From CAZKRU01 sp964555235 (lineage in GTDB: Bacteria; Verrucomicrobiota; Verrucomicrobiia; Methylacidiphilales; CAMAQI01), in the NCBI GenBank assembly GCA_964555235.1, contig CAZKRU010000054.1, positions 1 through 29,072 on the forward strand: a stretch of DNA of 29,072 bases. The letters are read 5' to 3'. Below the pieces are notes generated by a model, which saw only the letters and a list, made by a program, of their open reading frames with translations, did no database searches and had not been told where the DNA came from. Position numbers and translations under genes: made by a program. Below, piece after piece: positions 6,129 through 14,530 of the stretch. How positions within the stretch are numbered: position 1 is the first letter of the stretch; every line of letters starts with the position of its first letter.

Positions 6129-9100
6129 GATTCTTTTTCTGGAAAGAGCTCCGGGAGAATCGGATCGTTGGGCTTTTGCTTTTCGCGATCGTCTCATTGG
6201 CTTTCGGCGAGAATATCTACCAATGCAAAGTTGGATCGATAAACTATGACCAATCAATAACACTCTATTCAGCTCTTATTTGCGCGTTCTGTTTCGGTTT
6301 TTTTCAAACCTTTCGAGAACGAAAAATCGATCGATGGGCCTTCATGATGCATCGTCCGATTTCTTTAAGTTCCATTTTTTTAGCGAAAAGTTTTGCGGGA
6401 ATTCTAATCGTTATTCTGAGTGTGGGGATTCCATTCTTCGGATGGCTTTTCTGGATGTCGATCCCAGGGAATTTGTCCGCGCCATTTGATTGGAGGTTGA
6501 GCTTGCGAGGGATCTCTGATTTGACGGCTTCACTCGCTTTTTACTTCGCGGGAATGTTAGTCGCACTTCGCCCCGTTCGATGGTGGGGAACGCGAATTTG
6601 GCCTTTGCTTGCAGCGGGATGCTTTACAATGCTGGCGCTGACCTCTCTTCTTTCTAATAATTTTCTTCCTTCGATGATTACCCTGCTGGTCGGAGCAACG
6701 ACCCTTGGATTTTCCGCATGGGGTTCTTTCGTTGGAAAAGGCGAGTATGAGACACAACCATTCCCCGCGCGAATGTCACTTTTATCGATCCTTCTAGTCG
6801 GATGGGTAACGGTGATCTGTTTTTTAGGAATTGAATTGATGCCGCTCCTGTCACAATTAAACAAACAGGATGAGAGTGAGGAGCGGATCCAAATTCACAA
6901 AGACGGACGCATCTTAAGACTCCAACATAGCGGTGGTAAGACTCGCGTCTTTGACCTTCATGGAACTGAAGTCCTTTCCTCAGAACGGAATCCATGGAGC
7001 AGCTCTGACTTTAACGATTTCCTTGAAATGGATGGGATCTACCGTTATGCAGAGGGAGATTCTCTATCTTACCGCTATCCAGAGCGATATTTTTGGAAAA
7101 TTGACATCTCAAATGAAACCTCAAGAACTTGGTACTATACTCATCAATACGGACGGTTTGTTCGCTATTTACGAGGAAAGATTGTTGGATCCATCGGGCC
7201 TGAGGGATATTCTTCTTCACCTGATTTAAATCATCTTCCACACTTTGACACTTCGGGTGAATTCGATTGGCGCCAACGCATTGGCAGCGATTCCAACGGA
7301 ACGAAATGGTTTGGTCCTTCATTATTTGAAAATGAAATCGTTCTCATCGACTTTGAACACCGTCAGATCAAAAAAATCCCCGTGGATGTTCACAAGGTTT
7401 CGGGAAGAGTGACATTGAAGTCAAAAGGGGAAGCGAGCAAGGAAGTCTCGATCTTTCGCTTGAATCATTCATTGATCGTTTATGATCATCAAAAGGAATC
7501 GACCTTTGAGTTTTTTTTAACCGAAAAACAGAATAAAAACTTGGATTTTCATGTGCATTATTCACAAGATTTTTTAAGGTTATATTTTCAAATTTTAGAC
7601 GACCCAGCCCATGGAGAGAAATCTTTTAATCTTTATCAGTTCAATGGAGCTGGAGTACTTCAAAAAACAACTCATGTGGATGAACCAAAAATTCAGAAGG
7701 ATCGCGCCGATTCGTGGATCGATTCGATATGGGGGGCGATTGCCCCATTGATGACGCTTCTGATTGCCTTGGGCGTTGAATTCTATCGAGGAAATTTGAT
7801 TCTGAACGGGAGGGAGGGAGTTCTTATAGTCCTTCGCTCCAATGAGATACCAATACTATACATTTACATGATGGTATTGGGTGGAATTTTGAGCGCCTAT
7901 TTTACCGTTCGAAAACTTCGTTCGATCCTAATGCCTCAAAAAGTTTGGATCCCGTGGGCCATGACAAACTTCCTATTCGGATTAGTAGGTTGGCTGACAT
8001 TGATCTCCAGTCGCGATTGGCGAGACGATCAAACTTCAAAGAAGCCGCTGAAGAAACCACTTGGAAGCTATTCTTCGATAAAAGCCTTTCGAAGCCCAAT
8101 GACGGCGATGTTCTGGAAGGAGTTTCGCGAAGTAATTCCCTGGGTTCTTTCGGGTGCTGGAGTTTTTGCGCTGATCATGGGTTGGAATTATCATAAAATT
8201 TCAAGTCAATACTACTGTTCTGCGACCCCTTTTCACTCTGATGTGAATGAGCTCCCATGGATCGCTTCAGCGATTGCGGGACTTTTTCTTGCATTGGGTC
8301 AATTTGAAGGAGAACGAAAAATCGATCGATGGGCCTTTCTCGTTCATCGTCCCTTTTCGATCCATCAAATTTTTCTCACCAAAATTACCGTGGGACTGGG
8401 ATCTCTTTGGGTCTCCTTCGGTTTCGTTTATTCCCTCGTTCTCTCCTGGTTTTCAGTTCCCGGTCGGGTGGCCTCTCCTTTTGAATGGGAAATGGCATTG
8501 CCAGGATGCTCAGATCTTCTCTTAGGAGGTCTCTTCTATTTCGCCGGGATTTTAATCATGGCACGCAAGGTAAGATGGTGGGGAACGCGGCTGCTTCCGA
8601 TCTTTGCCGCATATTATCTCATGAACTGGATTCATGGAACGGGAGGCTGGCTTTTTTCAATTCAAGAATTTCATGATGCAATCTTGTTGATTGGAGTCGC
8701 TCTACTTCTCTTCGGTTTTCTCTCTCGTCATGCCTATTTGACACTCGAAACGAAAGAAGACAAACCTTCGATTCGTTCGGGTCTTTTTGTAGTTTATTTG
8801 TTGGCATTAGCCCTCCTCTTGCATATTGGTCCGGAACGGTGGATTGAACAATGGAGATACCGGGAGGCAGGATCTCAAGAGCCTGTGGAGTATTTGAGCG
8901 TGGATCGGACCGGAAGGATTCTTCGAATTTTACCCAAGATCGATGGAACTCATCAGATCCTGGATTTGAAAGGGAATCCCGCGATTTTTGAAGGGAGAGG
9001 TGAGGATTTTGATCTTAACTCTGTGATGGCCCAGAGTTCATATTTTGCTGTTAACCCAAAGGATAAAGTTAAGTATTCGTACCAGGATCCAAATCGGTTC

Positions 9101-10027
9101 TTCATAATGATGGGGCAAAATCATGCCTTCGATCACCATCGGATTTGGTATTACGAAAAAAAGAAGGGACTGATCGTCGGCTATCCTCAGCGTGAAAAAG
9201 ATCGCCGTGCGAATACTTGGGTCGGTGCGAACGGGGTATTTACGGATACATCAAAAGGCGCACTCCGATTCTCAGGCGAACTATGCAATGATCGTAGTGG
9301 TGATGACTATTTCTTGTTTTCTTGGAATCAAGTTTATCTTTTCGATTTTGATCACCCGACCATCAAGCCGATTACCGGAGTCGCTCCTGTAGACCGGACT
9401 ACGGCCTTTAAAATGAGGGGTTCTGAGAAAGAAGAAGCCGGCATTTTGTCCGAAGGAAAAATTTCACTTTATGATTCGAATGGAAATCGGTGGGCCTGCA
9501 TTCCCATGGATGAGGATCTCCGGGAAGGATATTTTTCAGTGAAGATACCCGACCGAAAAGATCGAGTTTTTGTTGAATTCTACGATCCAATCGGGAGAAG
9601 AAACCAGCTCGATGTGATGTTACTCCGAGAATACTCTTTGGATGGAAAGTTGATTCAGGAACAACGTGACAGCTATAGACCTCCTCCAGATCCGCGAATG
9701 TATTTTTGGGAGGTCGATCACTGGATTCTTCCGGCAATTACTGTATACGCACAATGGGGCAAGCTCGGAATTCGAAAATTAACCTATCAGCCTTTGACTC
9801 GTGACGACACATCGTTGCTCTCCCCTTGGGGGATCAATGATGTTGCCTCCCGCCTCTGCGCAAGCCTCCTCTGGCTCTTCGTCGGAGGGTTGGCGAGCCA
9901 ATGCCTGAAGCGGCGTTTCTCCAAGCAGTGGGCCTTCGGCATTATCCTCTTCGGCCCGATTGCCGTCGGAGCGGGACTGTTGCTTCCGCCGAAACCGCTT
10001 AGATCAAGTCAGTCGCGTATTGCTTGA
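6125..10027 (+). CDS. Giant ABC permease made of two tandem copies of a membrane plus soluble-domain unit
   Basis: I start the gene at 6125, where ATG overlaps the ATPase stop; the frame is open to 6074 but that would lie inside the ATPase gene. The 1300-residue protein has two homologous halves. Half 1 starts MRFFFWKELRE, half 2 starts MTAMFWKEFRE at residue 659. Both contain ERKIDRWAF--HRP and VRWWGTR, 665 codons apart. In each half about six membrane segments (to roughly residue 248 in half 1) precede a soluble, probably extracytoplasmic domain (249-531) with DGRILRL, then WYY (336 and 1008), followed by further membrane segments. The fold resembles ABC-2 permeases. The fusion could replace a heterodimer or homodimer of permeases. 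The interior looks more AT-rich than neighbouring genes. The last 29 bases overlap the convergent vapC. Confidence 0.88.
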   Translation: MRFFFWKELRENRIVGLLLFAIVSLAFGENIYQCKVGSINYDQSITLYSALICAFCFGFFQTFRERKIDRWAFMMHRPISLSSIFLAKSFAGILIVILSVGIPFFGWLFWMSIPGNLSAPFDWRLSLRGISDLTASLAFYFAGMLVALRPVRWWGTRIWPLLAAGCFTMLALTSLLSNNFLPSMITLLVGATTLGFSAWGSFVGKGEYETQPFPARMSLLSILLVGWVTVICFLGIELMPLLSQLNKQDESEERIQIHKDGRILRLQHSGGKTRVFDLHGTEVLSSERNPWSSSDFNDFLEMDGIYRYAEGDSLSYRYPERYFWKIDISNETSRTWYYTHQYGRFVRYLRGKIVGSIGPEGYSSSPDLNHLPHFDTSGEFDWRQRIGSDSNGTKWFGPSLFENEIVLIDFEHRQIKKIPVDVHKVSGRVTLKSKGEASKEVSIFRLNHSLIVYDHQKESTFEFFLTEKQNKNLDFHVHYSQDFLRLYFQILDDPAHGEKSFNLYQFNGAGVLQKTTHVDEPKIQKDRADSWIDSIWGAIAPLMTLLIALGVEFYRGNLILNGREGVLIVLRSNEIPILYIYMMVLGGILSAYFTVRKLRSILMPQKVWIPWAMTNFLFGLVGWLTLISSRDWRDDQTSKKPLKKPLGSYSSIKAFRSPMTAMFWKEFREVIPWVLSGAGVFALIMGWNYHKISSQYYCSATPFHSDVNELPWIASAIAGLFLALGQFEGERKIDRWAFLVHRPFSIHQIFLTKITVGLGSLWVSFGFVYSLVLSWFSVPGRVASPFEWEMALPGCSDLLLGGLFYFAGILIMARKVRWWGTRLLPIFAAYYLMNWIHGTGGWLFSIQEFHDAILLIGVALLLFGFLSRHAYLTLETKEDKPSIRSGLFVVYLLALALLLHIGPERWIEQWRYREAGSQEPVEYLSVDRTGRILRILPKIDGTHQILDLKGNPAIFEGRGEDFDLNSVMAQSSYFAVNPKDKVKYSYQDPNRFFIMMGQNHAFDHHRIWYYEKKKGLIVGYPQREKDRRANTWVGANGVFTDTSKGALRFSGELCNDRSGDDYFLFSWNQVYLFDFDHPTIKPITGVAPVDRTTAFKMRGSEKEEAGILSEGKISLYDSNGNRWACIPMDEDLREGYFSVKIPDRKDRVFVEFYDPIGRRNQLDVMLLREYSLDGKLIQEQRDSYRPPPDPRMYFWEVDHWILPAITVYAQWGKLGIRKLTYQPLTRDDTSLLSPWGINDVASRLCASLLWLFVGGLASQCLKRRFSKQWAFGIILFGPIAVGAGLLLPPKPLRSSQSRIA

Positions 10028-10442
10028 GCCAATCGGCAGGAGTCACAACCGGAACCGAGATCACCGATCGATTCAATATTTCCTTATCCAGGGTCACCAG
10101 CGGAGAATGCGTCTCCTTGGCAACGGCATAATAAATTGAATCGGCGCCTCTCAGAAAATGTTTGGCCCCCAGTTTTCCAGCCAATTCTGCCAATTCAATA
10201 TCAATACTTCGAAAATTCAGTCGCTTGAAGATATAAAGTTTTTTCATGCCACACTCACCGAGTCCTGTACTTCGGGTAAAACGAGCGATGGCGGTTCCGA
10301 CCTCTGCAATTGCAATCACTGGCGTATAAAGTGTCACTCCCCGTTTCACCACATATTCCAAAAACGTAGACGCCGAAAGATGACCCGTCTCCGACTCAAT
10401 CTGATCTGCCACAAAAACACTGGCATCAATCGTCACTTTCAT
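9999..10442 (-). CDS. vapC: VapC-type PIN-domain ribonuclease toxin
   Basis: This 147-residue PIN-domain protein begins MKVTIDASVFVADQIESE, where D6 is the first catalytic acid. It continues with IAIAEVGTAIAR (conserved Glu), LRGADSIYYAVAKE (central Asp) and PLVTLDKEIL (fourth acid). VapC toxins cut tRNA or rRNA with Mg2+. Its start shares one base with the stop of the antitoxin gene (TAATG). The 3' end overlaps the 3' end of the convergent permease gene by 29 bases, so the two genes share coding DNA on opposite strands. The protein ends DWLKQYATDLI, a natural-looking C-terminus. Confidence 0.88.
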   Translation of the reverse strand: MKVTIDASVFVADQIESETGHLSASTFLEYVVKRGVTLYTPVIAIAEVGTAIARFTRSTGLGECGMKKLYIFKRLNFRSIDIELAELAGKLGAKHFLRGADSIYYAVAKETHSPLVTLDKEILNRSVISVPVVTPADWLKQYATDLI

Positions 10443-10708
10443 TAGCGACGCATCTTACTAAGCAACGCAACCGCACTGCCACTTCCTTTGACCCGGCGAC
10501 TCATCATTAAACGAAATTTGGTATCTTTCTTTTTCCAATCAGCATACTCCGATTGAACGGTCTTGAACAAAGGCGAATTTTCCTTCCCCACTTGAATTTC
10601 CCGTCGAATGGCCTGCGTTACGAAGCGCTGGAGAGGGAGATGCTTCTCAGCCGCACGGACTTTGGCCTTTCGATAGAGGTCGGCCGGTATTTCAAGAATA
10701 GCCTTCAT
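10442..10708 (-). CDS. VapB-like antitoxin
   Basis: From the ATG at 10708 the product has 88 residues: MKAILEIPADLYRKAKVRAA resembles a ribbon-helix-helix DNA-binding start (beta strand, then LYRKAKVRAAEKHLPLQRFVTQAIRREI), and the tail DWKKKDTKFRLMMSRRVKGS would wrap the toxin. It directly precedes vapC with a one-base overlap, which fixes its role. An in-frame TTG at 10717 lies 7 bases after GAGAGG and may be the real start. A longer frame to 10831 reads into an intergenic repeat and is not credible. The pair is therefore a type II toxin-antitoxin module. Confidence 0.78.
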   Translation of the reverse strand: MKAILEIPADLYRKAKVRAAEKHLPLQRFVTQAIRREIQVGKENSPLFKTVQSEYADWKKKDTKFRLMMSRRVKGSGSAVALLSKMRR

Positions 10709-10800
10709 ATGAACCAAACTAACACCTCTCGAGGGAAGCTTCAATCCAGATTTTTGAAATATGACTGATGATTGCAAAAATAGACTGCATCGCCCGATAT

Positions 10801-10830
10801 CACGGCGCCCTCGGAGAGGTTGCCCTACCA
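10801..10830 (-). repeat. TGGTAGGG-family intergenic repeat, partial copy
   Basis: On the minus strand this reads TGGTAGGGCAACCTCTCCGA then GGGCGCCGTG. It matches the left half of the elements at 17203-17262 and 19510-19586. It starts two bases after the stop codon of the DoxX-like gene. Only the left half is present, since no matching right arm is seen. Confidence 0.7.
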
Positions 10831-10831
10831 C

Positions 10832-11233
10832 TTATCGGCTGATAAGACCTGCAAAAGCTTTTCGCTCACTCCACATTAGAAAGAGGAAGAGAGCAGTCAT
10901 GAATATCAACATCGGCGAGAAGAGACCGTGTCCTTGGGTGATAAAGGTGTGGAAGGCGAGGATGTTCACGAAAATCGGGCCGAGGATGAGGAGGCCGCAA
11001 TTTCGAGTCCGAGGAACTGCAACGAGAACCCCTCCGATGAGTTCCAAAACTTTCACAAAGGTGAGGTAACCGGTCGGAACGAACGCTCCCATGAACAAAG
11101 CGGCAGGAGTTCCCTCGGGAGGAGGAGGCATCGCGGTTAATTTTAAAAGAACCATCAAAGACCCTGCGGCAAAAATTAATCCAAGCAAGCCACCAGCAAT
11201 GTTTGCCGCAATTCTCATCGTTTGTTGATTCAT
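10832..11233 (-). CDS. DoxX-like small integral membrane protein
   Basis: The 133-residue protein has four predicted membrane helices: IAANIAGGLLGLIFAAGSLM, LTFVKVLELIGGVLVAV, LLILGPIFVNILAFHTFI and PMLIFMTALFLFLMW. The helix-2 motif VKVLELIGGVLVAVP is typical of DoxX/DoxD-like proteins. The family has no agreed single function, with links to quinone-dependent oxidation and redox balance. A good Shine-Dalgarno (AGGAG, 7 bases upstream) supports the start. It follows an SRPBCC gene by 43 bases on the same strand, a pairing I consider common for DoxX-like proteins with SRPBCC/AHSA1 proteins. The toxin-antitoxin pair lies further downstream. Confidence 0.78.
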   Translation of the reverse strand: MNQQTMRIAANIAGGLLGLIFAAGSLMVLLKLTAMPPPPEGTPAALFMGAFVPTGYLTFVKVLELIGGVLVAVPRTRNCGLLILGPIFVNILAFHTFITQGHGLFSPMLIFMTALFLFLMWSERKAFAGLISR

Positions 11234-11276
11234 TCGCTCTCTCCTGATTCAGATTCATTGGGTTCCACCGTGCGAA

Positions 11277-11816
11277 TCACGGATGCGTAGCACTTTCCAC
11301 GACCGATTTCAAATTGGCGAGCCCCTTTTCGAACTGGCCTCCGACCATTTTGTCGCAGTTCATCAAGAGTCCGACGGCCTTGCCAACAAAATTATTCTTC
11401 CCGGTCATACTCCAAGTCACCACCGTACCACTTCCTTCAGGCTTAAAAGTAAACTCCGAAAAATTCGTCGCCTCGAACGGTTTGAGAAATTCAAGCCTGA
11501 TGCGAATCCGTTCACTCGGCTGACTTTCGATCAACGTCATCGCCCCTGCACCAACCTCCTGATTCCCCGCCCAATGGAAGATCGAGCCGACTCCTGAGGT
11601 AGCACCTTCATAGTTCGTTTTGGATGCTGGATCGAGTTTCGCCCAAGGCGACCAAGCTTCCCAAAGATGGAAGTCATTCACCTGATCAAATACCATCGAT
11701 GCAGGAGCGGCGATCGCGGTCGTCCGCGTAATGCAAAACTCACTCGGTCGGAGAGCAATCGCAACAACAAAAATGCCAAGAATGGCTACGAATAAGAAAA
11801 CGCTTTTAATGAGCAT
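11277..11816 (-). CDS. SRPBCC-family protein (polyketide cyclase-like) with N-terminal membrane anchor
   Basis: The first 22 residues (MLIKSVFLFVAILGIFVVAIAL) form a membrane anchor or signal. The rest is an SRPBCC (START/Bet v1-like) domain: ITRTTAIAAPASMVFDQVND, then WEAWSPWAKLDP, GVGSIFHWAGN and GTVVTWSMTGKNNF, the standard markers of the polyketide_cyc2 group. Such domains form a hydrophobic ligand pocket; no ligand can be assigned. GGAG lies 5 bases before the ATG. The DoxX-like gene follows closely, so the two are probably co-transcribed. Confidence 0.85.
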   Translation of the reverse strand: MLIKSVFLFVAILGIFVVAIALRPSEFCITRTTAIAAPASMVFDQVNDFHLWEAWSPWAKLDPASKTNYEGATSGVGSIFHWAGNQEVGAGAMTLIESQPSERIRIRLEFLKPFEATNFSEFTFKPEGSGTVVTWSMTGKNNFVGKAVGLLMNCDKMVGGQFEKGLANLKSVVESATHP

Positions 11817-11921
11817 GGGATCTCCAGTTAATTTATTGAGGACTATTGTTTTTCAGAAAAAAGAAGGCACTCATTTTTACTTTCCTCTCTCCGTCACGTT
11901 CTCTTTTCAACTTTAAGAATC

Positions 11922-13394
11922 TCAGCCGACTAACTTCACAAACCGCTCATACGCGGTCTTCCAAACACGCACGTCTGTCGGATGATACGATTCGATTTTA
12001 AACGATGCCCGAATCATCGCGCGAGCTGCAACTAAATCGGGCAGATGCCCTAATGCCAGTGCCTGTACTAATCCATTCCCCGCCGCAGTCGCCTCAACTG
12101 GACCCGCTAAGATTTCACGACCCGTTGCATTTGCTGAAAATTGATTGAGAAGTTCATTTTTACTTCCGCCACCAACAATGTGAATTTTCCGGATTTTCTT
12201 CCCGGTACATTCTTCTAACTGTTCCAGCGTACGACGATACAGCAGCGCAAGTGACTCCAAGCAGCAGCGAATCATCGCTCCATGCGTTTCCGGAACCGGC
12301 TGCCCGGTCTCCTGACAAAACTCTGCGATGCGACGAGGCATTTCTCCAGACTTGGAAAACCTCTCGTCATTCGGATTCACCAAAGAAACCAACGGCAGCG
12401 CCTCAGCCGCCATTTTCGTGATCTGATCGTAATTGTAGTCCGATCCCTCCGACGCCCATGCACGACGACACTCTTGAATGAGCCAAAGACCGCTGATATT
12501 TTTCAGGAATCGAATCGTGTGACCGTAGCCCACTTCGTTAGTGAAGTTATACTCGCGACTTTTCGGAGTAATCACCGGCTCGGGAACTTCCACCCCCAAG
12601 AGAGACCAGGTCCCGGAACTCAAATAAGCCCAATCATCTCCCTCTCCTGGAACGGCGACCACCGCATTAGCGGTATCATGCGAACAGGAGGCAATCACTC
12701 GAACATTCTGAAGCCCTGTCTCCTCCGTCATTTCTTTCGTCAACGGTCCCAAGACGGTTCCCGAGGCAACAATCTCCGGAAAAAGTCGCTCCGGAATTCC
12801 AAACTTTTTAATCAGGAGTGAGGACCAGCTCTTAGTACGAGGATTATAAATTTGCGAAGTGCTCGCCATAGAAACTTCGATTTTTCCCACTCCCGAAAAA
12901 AGCCAGTTATAATAATCACCCACCATCAGAAAGCGATCCGCCAGCTCCAACACTTGAGGACGTGTTTTTACATCAACAATCAATTGGTAAAGCGTGTTGA
13001 TGAACATGAATTGAATTCCCGTCTCCTCAAAAATCGTCTCCGCCGGAACCGTGGCGAAGGCCGCTTTCGGATATGCCTCCGTACGGGAATCACGATAATG
13101 ATATCCCTCCGTCAGACAGACCTCCTGTCCATGGAGATAGATGTAATCGACTCCCCATGAATTCGTGCTGACCCCGTGAAATTCCAATCCAAGGGCCGCC
13201 GCCTTACGTAACCCCTTTTTCATTTCATCAAACAACCGAAGATGATTCCAACGCAACGATCCATTGATCCTCACCGCGCCGTTCGAAAAACGGTAAATCT
13301 CTTCCAACTTCAGTTTTTTCTCTTCGAGCGTGATCATCATCACCCGTCCGCTCTCTGCCCCCAAGTCACATGCCAAATATCGTGTCGTCGCCAT
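11922..13394 (-). CDS. rhaB: Rhamnulokinase
   Basis: This FGGY-family sugar kinase phosphorylates L-rhamnulose to rhamnulose 1-phosphate in rhamnose breakdown. The 490 residues match the family length. Characteristic pieces are YLACDLGAESGRVMM (N-terminal phosphate loop), RWNHLRLFDEMKKGL, TNSWGVDY, ASCSHDTANAVVAVP with the expected catalytic aspartate D240, AYLSSGTWSLLGVE and IHIVGGGSKNELLNQ (adenosine-binding loop). No rhamnose isomerase, aldolase or transporter gene is next to it in the window, so the pathway must be completed elsewhere. It faces away from the liv operon across a 227-base gap that contains a long inverted repeat. Confidence 0.93.
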   Translation of the reverse strand: MATTRYLACDLGAESGRVMMITLEEKKLKLEEIYRFSNGAVRINGSLRWNHLRLFDEMKKGLRKAAALGLEFHGVSTNSWGVDYIYLHGQEVCLTEGYHYRDSRTEAYPKAAFATVPAETIFEETGIQFMFINTLYQLIVDVKTRPQVLELADRFLMVGDYYNWLFSGVGKIEVSMASTSQIYNPRTKSWSSLLIKKFGIPERLFPEIVASGTVLGPLTKEMTEETGLQNVRVIASCSHDTANAVVAVPGEGDDWAYLSSGTWSLLGVEVPEPVITPKSREYNFTNEVGYGHTIRFLKNISGLWLIQECRRAWASEGSDYNYDQITKMAAEALPLVSLVNPNDERFSKSGEMPRRIAEFCQETGQPVPETHGAMIRCCLESLALLYRRTLEQLEECTGKKIRKIHIVGGGSKNELLNQFSANATGREILAGPVEATAAGNGLVQALALGHLPDLVAARAMIRASFKIESYHPTDVRVWKTAYERFVKLVG

Positions 13395-13457
13395 AGAAGA
13401 CGTTTTAACAGGGAGTCGGGTAACTGAGCAAGATCGTAAAAAAAATACTCAAATCCA

Positions 13458-13528
13458 TTCCTGACTTCCTGCATTCCTCAGAGCAAAAATCCGATGATTA
13501 TTTTCTGAGGAAAACAGGAAGTGAGGAA
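13458..13528. repeat. Long inverted repeat between rhaB and livH
   Basis: The arms CTTCCTGCATTCCTCAGA (13465-13482) and TCTGAGGAAAACAGGAAG (13504-13521) pair over 16 of 18 positions. Extending outward gives arms of 25 bases (13458-13482 and 13504-13528) with three mismatches around a 21-base AT-rich loop. No other copy is seen in the window. It stands about 95 bases before the livH start and 64 bases from the rhaB start, so it could be an operator, an attenuator hairpin in the liv leader, or a small transposon-like element. Confidence 0.7.
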
Positions 13529-13621
13529 CTCTGAAATTCTATTGGCGAGATTCGCGGGCAAGGGATTTAACCCGAAATTCAGCTTGATCATTCCCAAGAA
13601 CTTTCTCACTCTGAACCGGTT

Positions 13622-14530
13622 ATGCTCGAAATCCTCATCCACGGCCTGGTTCGCGGTGCTTCTTACGCGCTCGTAGCGCTCGGCTATACGATGGTTTATG
13701 GAATTCTCGGGATGATCAACTTCGCGCATGGCGAGGTTTTCATGATCGGAATGTTTGCCTGCGTTTTCGGTATCGGCATCAGCAGCACCCTCTTTCCCGC
13801 GCTCACCACGATTCATCTTGCGGTCGGATTCATTCTCGCCGTTCTCATCGCCGCAGGCTTCGGCTACTCCAACGAACGAATCGCTTACCGCCGTCTCCGC
13901 TCCGCACATCTCATGGCACCACTCACCAGTGCTATCGGCCTCTCCATTGTTCTTCAAAATTTCATCATGCTGAGCGTCACCAAGGACAAACTCGATTTTC
14001 CTCAAGCCCAGAGTGCCTTTCTTACTGAAAACCGAATTCTCCTCGGAGGCGACCAATCAATCACCTATCTCCAAATCGCCATGCTTGTGACGGCGCTTCT
14101 TCTCATGGGAGGACTCTTCTGGTTGATTCATCGGACGCGACTCGGTATGGCCATGCGAGCGACGGCTCAAGATCGAATGATGGCCCAGCTGGTCGGAATT
14201 TCCACCAATCGGATTATCGCCACGACTTTTATCATCGGTTCTGCGCTTGCCGCCGTCGCTGGAGTCATGCGCGCCATGTACGACGGAGTCATTCGATTTG
14301 ATTCCGGCTACCAACTCGGATTGAAGGCTTTCACGGCTGCCGTGCTCGGCGGCATTGGAAATATTCCCGGCGCGGTGCTCGGTGCCTTTCTTCTTGGGAT
14401 CACCGAGGATGTCACCAGTTACAAAATTGGAAGCGATTGGAAAAACATCACGACTTTTGCCATTCTCATGGGGATCCTGATCCTTCGCCCGCGAGGATTG
14501 TTGGGAGAAAAGACTGCCGACAAAGTATGA
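13622..14530 (+). CDS. livH: Branched-chain amino-acid-type ABC importer permease LivH
   Basis: The 302-residue inner-membrane protein is a LivH permease: MLEILIHGLVRGASYALVAL, then GYTMVYGILGMINFAHGEVF (family signature), MRATAQDRMMAQLVGIS and GLKAFTAAVLGGIGNIPGAV followed by LGAFLLGI. The QDRMMAQLVGI segment is the cytoplasmic coupling loop that contacts the ATPases. It is the first gene of an operon in which every following gene starts inside the previous stop codon. Urea (UrtB) and other HAAT-family importers share this architecture, so the ligand could differ from leucine/isoleucine/valine. No clear Shine-Dalgarno precedes the ATG. Confidence 0.93.
   Translation: MLEILIHGLVRGASYALVALGYTMVYGILGMINFAHGEVFMIGMFACVFGIGISSTLFPALTTIHLAVGFILAVLIAAGFGYSNERIAYRRLRSAHLMAPLTSAIGLSIVLQNFIMLSVTKDKLDFPQAQSAFLTENRILLGGDQSITYLQIAMLVTALLLMGGLFWLIHRTRLGMAMRATAQDRMMAQLVGISTNRIIATTFIIGSALAAVAGVMRAMYDGVIRFDSGYQLGLKAFTAAVLGGIGNIPGAVLGAFLLGITEDVTSYKIGSDWKNITTFAILMGILILRPRGLLGEKTADKV

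Noticed and set aside
10709..10831. N-terminal extension of the VapB-like antitoxin
   Set aside because: The first residues (MVGQPLRGRRD) come from an intergenic repeat, and a ribbon-helix-helix start occurs at 10708.
13478..14056. A 192-codon minus-strand open frame over the start of livH
   Set aside because: The complementary strand encodes conserved LivH motifs. The frame's peptide is rich in E/N/G/D with no domain.
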